Assembly (NCBI GenBank): GCA_965248805.1
Contig: CBDFKJ010000009.1
Location: 1,798,001-1,862,000 of the forward strand
Direction: 5' to 3'
DNA: 64,000 nucleotides
Origin: CBDFKJ01 sp965248805
GTDB taxonomy: Bacteria; Pseudomonadota; Alphaproteobacteria; UBA6615
The translations under genes and the position numbers were made by a program. The notes under the pieces are model-generated. The model did no database searches and was not told where the DNA came from. It saw only the letters and a list, made by a program, of their open reading frames with translations. This document shows, piece by piece, positions 42,838 through 49,889 of the stretch (the first letter of the stretch is position 1; the number at the start of each line of letters is the position of its first letter).

Positions 42838-43083
42838 ATGAGCCGCGAGACGCGCCACATCGTGCAGGGGTACGTGACGGGCAAAAGGGGCCGGCTCTTG
42901 CCCGCGGACCCGCTGCCGGTGCGGAGCGCGGCAGCGGCGAGAGCCCGCGCCGAGAAGCTCTACGCCACGGGCCGCTATGCGGGGGTGGACGCCTACACGG
43001 TGACGAGCGACGAGGAGGCGGGCGAGTACGGCGAGCCTGAGTTCCATGTGCGGCTCGGGCGGGCGCCGGAGTTGGAGGCGTGA
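42838..43083 (+). CDS. Hypothetical prophage protein
   Basis: An 81-residue protein: MSRETRHIVQGYVTGKRGRL, LPADPLPVRSAAAARARAEK, YAGVDAYTVTSDEEAGEYGE. Looks like a small beta-alpha domain. Preceded by palindromic site 2. A decayed copy of its first five codons (ATGAGCCGCGAGACA) follows site 3 at about 43773, pointing to tandem duplication of this promoter-gene unit. Confidence 0.55.
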   Translation: MSRETRHIVQGYVTGKRGRLLPADPLPVRSAAAARARAEKLYATGRYAGVDAYTVTSDEEAGEYGEPEFHVRLGRAPELEA

Positions 43084-43119
43084 GAAGGCGCTTTGACTCC
43101 CTTTAACAGAGGAGAACCG

Positions 43120-43324
43120 ATGGACATTGAAACTGAGATTGAACGGCTACGTGGCGAGCTTTGCGGCGACCCAAAACATTTTGGTGCCCGACGTCAAGGA
43201 CCGGATGCTCCGCGATCTGATGCGTGAAATCGAGCGCCTCGAAACCGTACCGGGCATGGCCCTCCGAAAAGAAGGTGCACAAAGATTCTACAAGAGCCTC
43301 TCAGAGCTTATTGCTTCGATTTGA
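43120..43324 (+). pseudogene. Small helical prophage protein, frameshifted
   Basis: A strong Shine-Dalgarno (AGAGGAGAA, about 7 bases from ATG 43120) starts MDIETEIERLRGELCGDPKHF. The natural continuation VPDVKDRMLRDLMREIERLE and RFYKSLSELIASI lies in the neighbouring frame. Total length is one base over a multiple of three, as in the GrlR-like gene. Small coiled protein of unknown role. Confidence 0.55.
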
Positions 43325-43655
43325 CATAGACGACCTCCATGAGGTTTGAGCAGCTCCACGTGATCGAGAGAACGCGGGGGCTTGTCCCACGCCGGTTCGG
43401 GTTCGATCGGCGGGCGTTTCAGGCCGACAGGCGCCACGCCCGCTTGGCGTTCCAGCAACTCGCACAGCCGATCGATAGCGTCGATAGCTAGTCCACCTTT
43501 CCTTTGGTCTGTCCTCGCGATTCGCACATGAGAGGACGATCGGTCGGCCTGGTCGGCTTGTCGAATGTCGGCCATTTCCTGAGCTCCCGGAACAGGGCTT
43601 GACCGAAGGATTCTTCGGTTTCCCCGGCGGTCTCCGGCTGGGGTTCGGCGTTCAT
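43288..43655 (-). pseudogene. Paralogue of the 42.6-kb small gene, frameshifted
   Basis: Strong ribosome binding site (AGGAGG) before ATG 43655: MNAEPQPETAGETEESFGQA, LFRELRKWPTFDKPTRPTDR, then MCESRGQTKGKVD and a stop. The rest (AIDAIDRLCELLERQAGVAP-like) is in another frame because cggctc has become tagct. It is longer at the N terminus than its relative at 42609. Confidence 0.5.
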
Positions 43656-43726
43656 CTCGTCCTCCTGCGTTAGAGCTTTCCCACGATAATCCACCCGCCC
43701 CGTGGCGGCGGCGGACCCATTCCAGC

Positions 43727-43822
43727 AGATTGGGGGATGTTCGTGCAGCGGACCATGGTCCGGGGGTGATCAATGAGCCGCGAGACAGATCGGGGGATGT
43801 TCGTGCAGCGGACCATGGTCCG
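43727..43822. repeat. 60-bp-spaced direct repeat carrying palindromic sites 3 and 4
   Basis: The block agat-gggggatgttcgtgcag followed by cggaccatggtccg occurs at 43727-43762 and 43787-43822, exactly 60 bases apart, with one mismatch. Site 3 core is 43749-43762. Site 4 lies within a perfect 26-base palindrome at 43803-43828. ATGAGCCGCGAGACA between them is a decayed copy of the start of the 42838 gene. Confidence 0.8.
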
Positions 43823-43828
43823 CTGCAC
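43803..43828. promoter_or_regulatory. Palindromic site 4, perfect 26-base palindrome
   Basis: gtgcagcggacca followed by tggtccgctgcac: the two halves are exact reverse complements. It is the longest of the four sites and probably shows the full recognition sequence. Confidence 0.7.
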
Positions 43829-43952
43829 AGGCGTTTCCGAATGCGCTTAGATCGCGTGATGCAATTCGAACGCCCGCCGGAGTGCTCCGTCCGTCGAACG
43901 AGCTTCACCGCTCGCCTTCGGCCGGAGCAGTGCGGCTAGAGGAGACAGCAGC

Positions 43953-44381
43953 ATGCGAGCCATTCGACGGTACTTTTTCGCATTTGTAGCGCTCATGCTC
44001 GGCACGGCCGCGGTGCCGACGCCGGTCCTTGCATACTCAGTTGGCCTCGCCGGTGACAGCTATCAACACGACCTGGTCGCCGGTGAGCGGCACTCTTGCG
44101 CGGTTGCGGTGAATGGCGCGCTAGCGATCCCTGACGTCGGTCAGCAGGCGGTCGAAGTCACCGCCCTCTGTCATCTCCACGGTTGCCGAAACGCGCCCTT
44201 CGCGAGCCTCGCAGCTCACTTCGCCGACGCCGGAGAGACGGCGCTGACGGCAGTCGATCACCAGAGATACGAAGCTGCACGCCGTCGATCCGCGCCACGG
44301 GCTGCGGCGCGCATTGATCACCCACAGCAGAGTTTCCTCGCTCCCGGGCGCATTCGACCGGAGCGAGGATGCCTGTGGTGA
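43953..44381 (+). CDS. Putative secreted protein, possibly a damaged fragment
   Basis: The 142-residue frame starts with a credible signal peptide (RRYFFAFVALMLGTAAVPTP, cleavage near VLA-YS). The remainder has poor composition after about residue 45 and overlaps a minus-strand frame that also looks protein-like (LSGVGEVSCEAREGRVSATV, then DFDRLLTDVRDR, stop at 44121). The first part may be the start of a host or moron gene fused to unrelated sequence at the right breakpoint of the proposed inversion. Confidence 0.35.
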   Translation: MRAIRRYFFAFVALMLGTAAVPTPVLAYSVGLAGDSYQHDLVAGERHSCAVAVNGALAIPDVGQQAVEVTALCHLHGCRNAPFASLAAHFADAGETALTAVDHQRYEAARRRSAPRAAARIDHPQQSFLAPGRIRPERGCLW

Positions 44382-44400
44382 GGACCAGGACGGTGGCGGT

Positions 44401-45579
44401 ATGAGCGCGCTCGACGGCTGGATCGACATCTTCCGGGCCGGGATGCACCGCGACTCTGTGGGCCGCCGGCGCACCTGGTCTGAGGACGATCTCGACGGCG
44501 TGGTCGCGGCGCACGAGCGCGGCGATCCGGCGCCGGTGGTAGTCGGCCATCCCGGGATGGACGCGCCGGCCTGGGGCTGGATCGACGGACTGCGGCGCAC
44601 GGGTGACCGGCTCCAAGCAAGGCTCCGCGACCTCGACCCGGCGTTTCGCGAAGCGGTCGAGGCGGGCCGCTATGCGGGCCGCTCGGTAGCGCTGCAAGAC
44701 AGCGGCGATGGCTTCCGGCTGCAACATCTGGGCTTTCTCGGGGGCGCGGCGCCGGCGGTCAACGGTCTGGTGCCAACACAATTTTCCGGCGCGCCGGCAC
44801 TCACCTACAGCTTCGCGGCTTCCGAACTGGAGAGCTGGGGCTGGGCCTCGGTGGCCCGCGTATTCCGGCGCCTGCGCGACTGGCTGATCGAGAAGGAAGG
44901 CGTCGAACGCGCCGACGCGCTGATCGCCGAGTGGGAGATCGAACAGGTCAACGACGCCAAGGAGCGCAGCGACGCGCCGGCGCCCGCCTTCGCGGAAGCC
45001 GGCGGCACACCCGAAAATCCCGGCGATGAAGCCGGCGCGCAACCGGCGCCGGCGGCAGACAACACCAAGACGGAGGACGAGATGTCCGGAGACGAGAGGA
45101 AGAAGGCGGCCGATGCGGCCGCCGAGCGCGCCAAGATCGAGGCCGACCGCAAGGCGCTTGACCAACGCGAGGCGGCGCTCGAAGCCGAACGCGCGGCCTT
45201 CGCGGCCGAGGAGCAGCGACGTGCGGCCGAGACCGAGCTGGACGCGCACATCGCGGCGGGCCGGGTGCTGCCGGCCGAGAAGGACGGACTTGCCCGCTTC
45301 ATGGCCGGGCTGGCGAGCGATGACGGGGCCGCCTTTACCTACGCCGAGGGCGGCGCGGAGACCAAGGAGACGCCGCGGGTGTACTTCTCGAGCTTCCTCG
45401 CCCGCCTGCCCAAACGCATCGACTACGGCGAGACCGCCGGCGGCGGCTCCCCGGCAGATGCCAACGACCCCGCCGCCGTGGCGCGCGCAGCCTTGACCCT
45501 GATGGCTGCCGACAAGACCGGCGGGCTCACCATCGACCGCGCCGTGCGCCAGGTGGCCGGACACCCCCAGGAGGGCTGA
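44401..45579 (+). CDS. Mu gpI-like prohead protease/scaffold
   Basis: A 392-residue protein: protease-like N-terminal half (IDIFRAGMHRDSVGRRRTWS, VVVGHPGMDAPAWGWIDGLR, AGRYAGRSVALQDSGDG), then an Ala/Glu-rich coiled scaffold region (ERAKIEADRKALDQREAALE, AERAAFAAEEQRR) with a possible internal start at DEMSGDERKK, as in Mu I/Z. It cleaves head proteins and scaffolds the procapsid. First gene of the rightward head block; it should follow F. Confidence 0.85.
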   Translation: MSALDGWIDIFRAGMHRDSVGRRRTWSEDDLDGVVAAHERGDPAPVVVGHPGMDAPAWGWIDGLRRTGDRLQARLRDLDPAFREAVEAGRYAGRSVALQDSGDGFRLQHLGFLGGAAPAVNGLVPTQFSGAPALTYSFAASELESWGWASVARVFRRLRDWLIEKEGVERADALIAEWEIEQVNDAKERSDAPAPAFAEAGGTPENPGDEAGAQPAPAADNTKTEDEMSGDERKKAADAAAERAKIEADRKALDQREAALEAERAAFAAEEQRRAAETELDAHIAAGRVLPAEKDGLARFMAGLASDDGAAFTYAEGGAETKETPRVYFSSFLARLPKRIDYGETAGGGSPADANDPAAVARAALTLMAADKTGGLTIDRAVRQVAGHPQEG

Positions 45580-45580
45580 C

Positions 45581-46000
45581 ATGGACTATCTGCTGACCAA
45601 GAACTTCATCGCGGAAGCCGCGGTCACTAAACGCCGTATCGTCAAGTTCGGCGGCAGCGATACCGCGGTCGAACCCGCCACCGGCCCGGGCGACGCGCTG
45701 ATCGGCATCGCCGCCGAGCTTGGCGCCGCGGCGGATGGGCGCATCGACGTGCATCTGGCCGGCATCGCCGAGGTCGAGGCCGGCGGCGTCATCGCCCGCG
45801 GCGATCTGATCACCGCCGGTGCCGACGGCAAGGCGGTGGCGGCAACGCGTCACACCCACACTGAAAACGCCGCGGCCGCCTACACCCAGGACGCGGACAC
45901 CGGGGCCGGAAGCGTGGTGAGCACCATCGGCGTGGCACTGCAAGGCGCGGGCGCCGCCGGCGATCTGATCCGCGTCCTCATTCAGCCCGGCCTCGCATAG
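45581..46000 (+). CDS. Head decoration/capsid cement protein (DUF2190-like)
   Basis: A 139-residue protein: LLTKNFIAEAAVTKRRIVKF, then GPGDALIGIAAELGAAADGR, HLAGIAEVEAGGVIARGDLI and ADGKAVAATRHTHT. This is the Gly/Ala-rich, all-beta DUF2190 pattern placed between protease and major capsid in many phages. Starts one base after the protease stop. Confidence 0.82.
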   Translation: MDYLLTKNFIAEAAVTKRRIVKFGGSDTAVEPATGPGDALIGIAAELGAAADGRIDVHLAGIAEVEAGGVIARGDLITAGADGKAVAATRHTHTENAAAAYTQDADTGAGSVVSTIGVALQGAGAAGDLIRVLIQPGLA

Positions 46001-46009
46001 GAGACGGAC

Positions 46010-46981
46010 ATGCCCGATTTGCCATCCACCTATCCGGTCGACTTCGAGCGCACGGCGATCGCGGTCGGCTATTCCAACGCCGAGTATGTCGCCGACCGGG
46101 TGCTGCCGCGGGTCCGCGTGGCCCGCAAGGAGTACCGCTACACCAGCTATCCGCTGGAGGAATCCTTCTCGGTGCCCGACACCTTCGTCGGCCGGCGCTC
46201 GTCGCCCACCATGATCCACCTGAGCGCGGACGAGAAGGCGGGCGTCTGCCGCGACTTCGCGCTCGAGGACGCTATCCCCAGGGACGACGTGGACAACGCG
46301 CCGCAGACGGTGCGTGACCCGCGCGACCGCTCCTCGATGACGCTCGCCGATCTCCTCATGATCGACCGCGAGAAGCGGGCCGCCGATCTGGTGTTCAAGG
46401 CCGAGACCTATCCGATCGGCAACAAGGCGGCGCTCGCCGGCGCCAGCCGGTGGAGCGATGCCGATTCCGACCCGGTGACCGCCATCATCAATGCCGTCGA
46501 GGGCATGGTGGCGAAGCCCAACCGCCTGCTGCTGGGCTCGCAAGTGTGGGCGAAGCTCAGGACCCACAAGAAGGTCGTGGGCGCGCTCGGGCGGCGCCGG
46601 ACCGATGCCGGCATCGCGCTGCGCGAGGAGGTCGCCGATCTGTTCGAGCTGGCGGAGATCGTCGTCGGCCAGGCCTGGATCAACACCGCGGCGCGCGGCC
46701 AGGCCGCGAGCCTGTCGCGGGTCTGGGGCAAGCATGCGCTCCTGTACCGCGCCGATCCGATGGCCGGGGCCGAGGGCCCGCCGACACTCGGCATCACTGC
46801 CGAATACGTGCCGGCGGGCATGGGCGGCGGCGACACCGCGCTGCCCGGCCGCACCGTCTATACCGGCTTCGATCCCAAGATCGGCGGGCACGGAAGCTAC
46901 GTGGTGCGCGTGGTCGAGAGCTGCGATGAGAAGATCGTCGCCAGCCGGGCCGGTTATCTGTTCGCCGACGCGGTGGTGTGA
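46010..46981 (+). CDS. Major capsid protein
   Basis: A 323-residue protein with SYPVDFER-like opening (PSTYPVDFERTAIAVGYSNA), ADRVLPRVRVARKEYRYTSY, DEKAGVCRDFALEDAIPRDD, RLLLGSQVWAKLRTHKKVVG, ELAEIVVGQAWINTAARGQ and a C-terminal SYVVRVVESCDEKIVASRAG. This is the E-loop/P-domain pattern of Mu-like/HK97-fold capsid proteins from alphaproteobacterial phages. Position after the decoration protein supports it. Confidence 0.85.
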   Translation: MPDLPSTYPVDFERTAIAVGYSNAEYVADRVLPRVRVARKEYRYTSYPLEESFSVPDTFVGRRSSPTMIHLSADEKAGVCRDFALEDAIPRDDVDNAPQTVRDPRDRSSMTLADLLMIDREKRAADLVFKAETYPIGNKAALAGASRWSDADSDPVTAIINAVEGMVAKPNRLLLGSQVWAKLRTHKKVVGALGRRRTDAGIALREEVADLFELAEIVVGQAWINTAARGQAASLSRVWGKHALLYRADPMAGAEGPPTLGITAEYVPAGMGGGDTALPGRTVYTGFDPKIGGHGSYVVRVVESCDEKIVASRAGYLFADAVV

Positions 46982-46983
46982 TC

Positions 46984-47337
46984 ATGAACGGCATCACCAT
47001 CCGGGCGCTTTGGGACATCCACCATGACGGCCGGCGCATCGCGCCGGGCACGACGGCAACGCTCGCCGAAGACACCGCCCGTGCACTGGTCGACGGCGGC
47101 GCGGCCGAGTTGGCCGATGCCTCGGTAGACACCGATGACGCCGCAACGGGCGACGATCGCCGCTCGGTGATCCTGGCGGCGATCGCCGGTCTGGAGCCGG
47201 GCAATCCCGATCACTGGACCAGGTCGGGCAAACCGGAGATCCGGGCACTCGCGGCGGCGTCCGGTCTCACCGACATCACCGCCAGCGAGCGGGATGCCGC
47301 CTGGCAGACGCATCAAACGCATGGAGGCGACACGTGA
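46984..47337 (+). CDS. Phage head-region protein (HI1506-like), hypothetical
   Basis: A 117-residue protein: TIRALWDIHHDGRRIAPGTT, ATLAEDTARALVDGGAAELA, then SVILAAIAGLEPGNPDHWTR and SGKPEIRALAAASGLTDITA. The second half resembles the small HI1506-like domain found after Mu capsid genes; it looks like a LEM-type DNA-binding or connector element. Overlaps the next gene by GTGA. Confidence 0.7.
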   Translation: MNGITIRALWDIHHDGRRIAPGTTATLAEDTARALVDGGAAELADASVDTDDAATGDDRRSVILAAIAGLEPGNPDHWTRSGKPEIRALAAASGLTDITASERDAAWQTHQTHGGDT

Positions 47338-47555
47338 CCAAGGGCGAGCAACGGGTCGGAGCGGCCTTCAATCCTTCCAATAATCCGGTCGTCGACGAGC
47401 TCAAGGGCCTTGCCGCGGAACTCATCGACCTGATCGAGGCCATCGCGCCCTGGAGCGACGGCGTGGCGAGCGAGGTCGCGCGGCTCAAGGCGCTGGCGCA
47501 GACCGATGTCGAGGCCGCGGCCATGTGGGCGGTCAAGGCGGCAACCAAGGGCTGA
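47334..47555 (+). CDS. Acb2/Tad1-like hairpin protein (probable anti-CBASS/anti-Thoeris sponge)
   Basis: A 73-residue protein: GEQRVGAAFNPSNNPVVDEL, KGLAAELIDLIEAIAPWSDG, VARLKALAQTDVEAAAMWAV, KAATKG. The F-N-P-S start, helical middle and the terminal AAMWAVKAAT block match the Acb2/Tad1 hairpin family. Acb2 binds cyclic nucleotide signals to block CBASS immunity, and is known from Mu-like Pseudomonas phages. Which messenger this one binds cannot be read from sequence. GTG start, coupled to the upstream gene, in the capsid-gp36 interval. Confidence 0.8.
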   Translation: MTKGEQRVGAAFNPSNNPVVDELKGLAAELIDLIEAIAPWSDGVASEVARLKALAQTDVEAAAMWAVKAATKG

Positions 47556-47558
47556 GCC

Positions 47559-47961
47559 ATGAGTTACGCCGCTCGCGCCGATCTGGAGGCCCGCTTCGGG
47601 GCCGACGAGGTCGCGCGCCTGGCCGATACCGGCGAGGGCGGCGGCGCGGCGCGCCTCGACGCGGCCCTGGCCGACGCCGCGGCGGCGATCGATGCGGCGC
47701 TCGGCGGATCTTTCGACCTGCCGCTGCCGGGCGGTCCCTATCCGCTGCTGGTAGGCCTCGCCTGCGATCTGGCGCGACGACAAGGCGCCGGAGGCAGTGA
47801 CGAGCCGCGCCGATCAGGCGCGCACCGCGCTGGCGGACATTGTCGCCGGAAAGGCCACGCTGATCGATGCCGCCGGCAATACGATCCCGCGGACGGGCAC
47901 GGGCGCCCGGGCCGGCGGGCCGGCCCCCGTCATGACGCCCGAGAATCTACAAGGCCTCTGA
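47559..47961 (+). pseudogene. Mu gp36-like head completion protein (DUF1320), frameshifted
   Basis: The first frame reads MSYAARADLEARFGADEVAR, RLDAALADAAAAIDAALGGS, FDLPLPGGPYPLLVGLACDL, AR, the DUF1320 pattern. The expected tail (YDDKAPEAVTSRADQARTAL-like, then LADIVAGKATLIDAAGN) is in another frame from about 47783. A short deletion around LAR-RY-YDD explains it. Stop at 47959-47961, two bases before the next ATG. Confidence 0.82.
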
Positions 47962-47962
47962 G

Positions 47963-48436
47963 ATGGCCGGCGTCAGGATCGAGGTCAAGAGCGACGACGC
48001 GGCGCTGCAAGCCTCGTTCAAACGCCTGACGGCGACACTGGACGATCTCCGGCCGGTGATCCGGCCCGACCGGTTCTCCGGTGGCGGCATGCGCTTGCTG
48101 CGCTTCAAGGGCTGGCTGACCGAGGTCAAGAACACGGCCGCCGGCATCGATGCGGTCTACCTCGAGGAGGTCCGGCGGCACGCCGGCACCAGCGCCGCCC
48201 AGATCTACGGTGGTTTCCTGGCGCATGTGACCGCCTGGTGCGAGCACCATTCCATCCCTTATCAGGGCGTGCCGGTCGGCACCATCAAGCGCCACGTCAC
48301 CGGCAAGGGCAACGCGTCGAAGGATGCGGTGATCGAGGCCGTCAGGGCGCGCGGCTTCGCGCCCGCCGACGACAACGAGGCCGACGCCATCGCGCTGCTG
48401 CTGTGGGCGATCGAGAGCCGGGCGGGCGCGCGATGA
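47963..48436 (+). CDS. Chimeric frame: Mu gpG start fused to RuvC-like resolvase from phage 2
   Basis: A 157-residue frame. Residues 1-33 (MAGVRIEVKSDDAALQASFK, RLTATLDDLRPVI) are the start of a Mu gpG virion-morphogenesis protein. From residue 34 (RPDRFSGGGMRLLRFKGWLT onward) it equals the C-terminal two thirds of the RuvC-like protein at 61462, including VYLEEVRRHAG and DDNEADAIALLLWAIESR. The RuvC N-terminal strand with the first catalytic Asp is absent, so resolvase activity is unlikely. The DNA switch occurs near 48061. Confidence 0.85.
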   Translation: MAGVRIEVKSDDAALQASFKRLTATLDDLRPVIRPDRFSGGGMRLLRFKGWLTEVKNTAAGIDAVYLEEVRRHAGTSAAQIYGGFLAHVTAWCEHHSIPYQGVPVGTIKRHVTGKGNASKDAVIEAVRARGFAPADDNEADAIALLLWAIESRAGAR

Positions 48437-48690
48437 ACGGCGCCATGCTGCTCCAACACGCCGCCGGCGTGGTCGACAGGCGTAGGTCCGACTACGGCGC
48501 GCCCGAGGACCTGTTCGAGCATGTCGCCGCCCGTTGGTCGCAGGTGCTCGGGATCCGGGTCACGGCCACTCAGGTGGCGGTCTGCCTGATGGACCTCAAG
48601 ATGGCCCGGCTCGCCTACGATCCGAAGCATCTCGACAGCCTGGTCGATGTCCTTGGCTACGGCGCCTGCTTGCGGGAGACCACCCGGTGA
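48433..48690 (+). CDS. DUF6378-type phage protein
   Basis: An 85-residue protein: MNGAMLLQHAAGVVDRRRSD, YGAPEDLFEHVAARWSQVLG, CLMDLKMARLAYDPKHLDSL, VDVLGYGACLRE. The conserved YGxPExxxxxxAxxWS and MxxxKxxRLxxxPxHxDSxxDxxGY pattern is typical of DUF6378. This copy is full length; the copy at 62070 is cut. ATGA overlap with the chimeric frame. Function unknown. Confidence 0.8.
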   Translation: MNGAMLLQHAAGVVDRRRSDYGAPEDLFEHVAARWSQVLGIRVTATQVAVCLMDLKMARLAYDPKHLDSLVDVLGYGACLRETTR

Positions 48691-48887
48691 GGAGGTTGCC
48701 GAAAGGCTATGGCGGCGAGCGCCTGCCGGCCGACGAGATCAAACGCGAGGGTTGGCGCGAGCAGGGCATTCTGGTGATCGCCGCCGAGGACGGCCGCCTC
48801 ACCTGGCCCGAGCGCGAGCTGGTCAAGAGGCTCGGCGAAAAACTCTACGGGCCGCGGCCCGCCGAACCGAGGGCGGCGCGTGGCTAA
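48687..48887 (+). CDS. Small phage hypothetical protein
   Basis: A 66-residue protein: PKGYGGERLPADEIKREGWR, EQGILVIAAEDGRLTWPERE, LVKRLGEKLYG. GTG start overlapping the previous stop (GTGA). A paralogue is at 62304. Function unknown. Confidence 0.7.
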   Translation: MRRLPKGYGGERLPADEIKREGWREQGILVIAAEDGRLTWPERELVKRLGEKLYGPRPAEPRAARG

Positions 48888-49449
48888 ACGCAGGAAGCGC
48901 GCTCCCAAGGGCGAGGCCCGGGTCCAACGCGCGAAGCCGGAGGCCATGCGCCTGCCCGGCGGCCGCAAGCTCGAGACGGTGCGCGTGGCGGACCCCGAGG
49001 GCCGGCCGGTCACCCTTGTCCGCACGGTCGACACGCTGGCGCGGATGCGCAAGGCCGGCACCATCACGCGCGCCATGCATCAGGCCGCGCGTGACTTCCA
49101 GGCCCATTTCACCATCGCCGCCTATAACGCCACCGCCACCGCGTCGATCGTTCGTGTGAGGCGGCTGCGCGGCGAGAAGATGACCTGGAACGACGATCTA
49201 ACCGTGCGCCAGATCGCGGCGCGCGACCGGATCCGCGACGCGCTCGCCGCGGTGGGCGGAATTGCGAGCCCGGGCGGCAGCTGCGTCTGGCACGTGGTCG
49301 GGCTGCAGATGAGTCTCAGGGCGTGGGCGATGCAGCAGGGTTGGAACAACCGGCCCGTCCGGCCCAGTGAAGCGAGCGGGATCCTGATTTCGGCGCTCGG
49401 CATGCTCGCCGTCCACTACGGCTATGAGCGGCTGCGGCGGGCGAGTTGA
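48880..49449 (+). CDS. DUF6456-type phage protein
   Basis: A 189-residue protein: basic N terminus (KRRKRAPKGEARVQRAK), then VRVADPEGRPVTLVRTVDTL, MHQAARDFQAHFTIAAYNAT, and a conserved C-terminal block MASPGGSCVWHVVGLQ-like (IASPGGSCVWHVVGLQMSLR, AWAMQQGWNNRPVRPSEASG, ILISALGMLAVHYGY). The pattern matches DUF6456, possibly a winged DNA-binding regulator of phage genes. GTG start. About 85% similar to the 62530 copy by eye. Confidence 0.8.
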   Translation: MAKRRKRAPKGEARVQRAKPEAMRLPGGRKLETVRVADPEGRPVTLVRTVDTLARMRKAGTITRAMHQAARDFQAHFTIAAYNATATASIVRVRRLRGEKMTWNDDLTVRQIAARDRIRDALAAVGGIASPGGSCVWHVVGLQMSLRAWAMQQGWNNRPVRPSEASGILISALGMLAVHYGYERLRRAS

Positions 49450-49490
49450 CGGCGGAACCATGATTCTGCAATTTGGGGCGTTGACAGTGA

Positions 49491-49508
49491 TGCATCACAA
49501 GATGTAGG
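49491..49508 (+). promoter_or_regulatory. TTGACA followed by palindrome GTGATGCATCAC (copy 1)
   Basis: A consensus -35 hexamer (49491-49496) is directly followed by a perfect 12-base palindrome (49497-49508). The same arrangement exists at 63131-63148 in the diverged duplicate, implying selection on it. A GC-rich hairpin with a T-run follows about 50 bases downstream. May drive a short transcript or be a repressed promoter. Confidence 0.45.
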
Positions 49509-49889
49509 TGTGTGTAACCATCTGATTGTTGCGTTCCACTCCAGCCGCTCCGGCGTTGCCGTGGCGGGCTTTTCGTTGCCAGCCCGAGGCCGCCAGCGTG
49601 ACCTGGCTCTACGTTCCGTCGCAAGCATTGACACCGCCGGCCCGGTCCCATGTGGCATTGTGGATTCCTCATAAGCGGTCCGTTCCCGTTCGCCAAGCTT
49701 CAATCCTCCCGGGAATGTGCCTATGATGACGGGCCGTGCGGGAGCATGCGTGTGGGAGCAGCCGGGGTGCGCCTTGCCTCGCTGCGAAAGAGCGCATAGA
49801 GCGACCGCAGTGCACACCTGAGCGGCTGTGCGCTGGAGCACCTGTCGCCAAGAGAGATGTCGTCGCCAACTCAAGGAGGAAGAGCAGTG

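Larger units (their letters stand above)
48061..49560 (+). repeat. Diverged segmental duplication of 61698-63205
   Basis: From ccggcccgaccggttctccgg onward, about 1.5 kb parallels the second copy gene by gene: RuvC-like C terminus, DUF6378-type gene, small gene, DUF6456-type gene and the TTGACA/palindrome region. Divergence is visible but moderate, so this is two related phage relics or an old duplication, not a recent copy. Confidence 0.88.

Noticed and set aside
44158..45582. Minus-strand open frame of 474 codons
   Set aside because: Mostly antisense to the protease/scaffold gene. Its last 60 residues look somewhat protein-like, but I could not identify them, so they are only mentioned under the 43953 entry.
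45527..46891. Minus-strand open frame of 454 codons
   Set aside because: Antisense to the decoration and capsid genes, with shadow composition.
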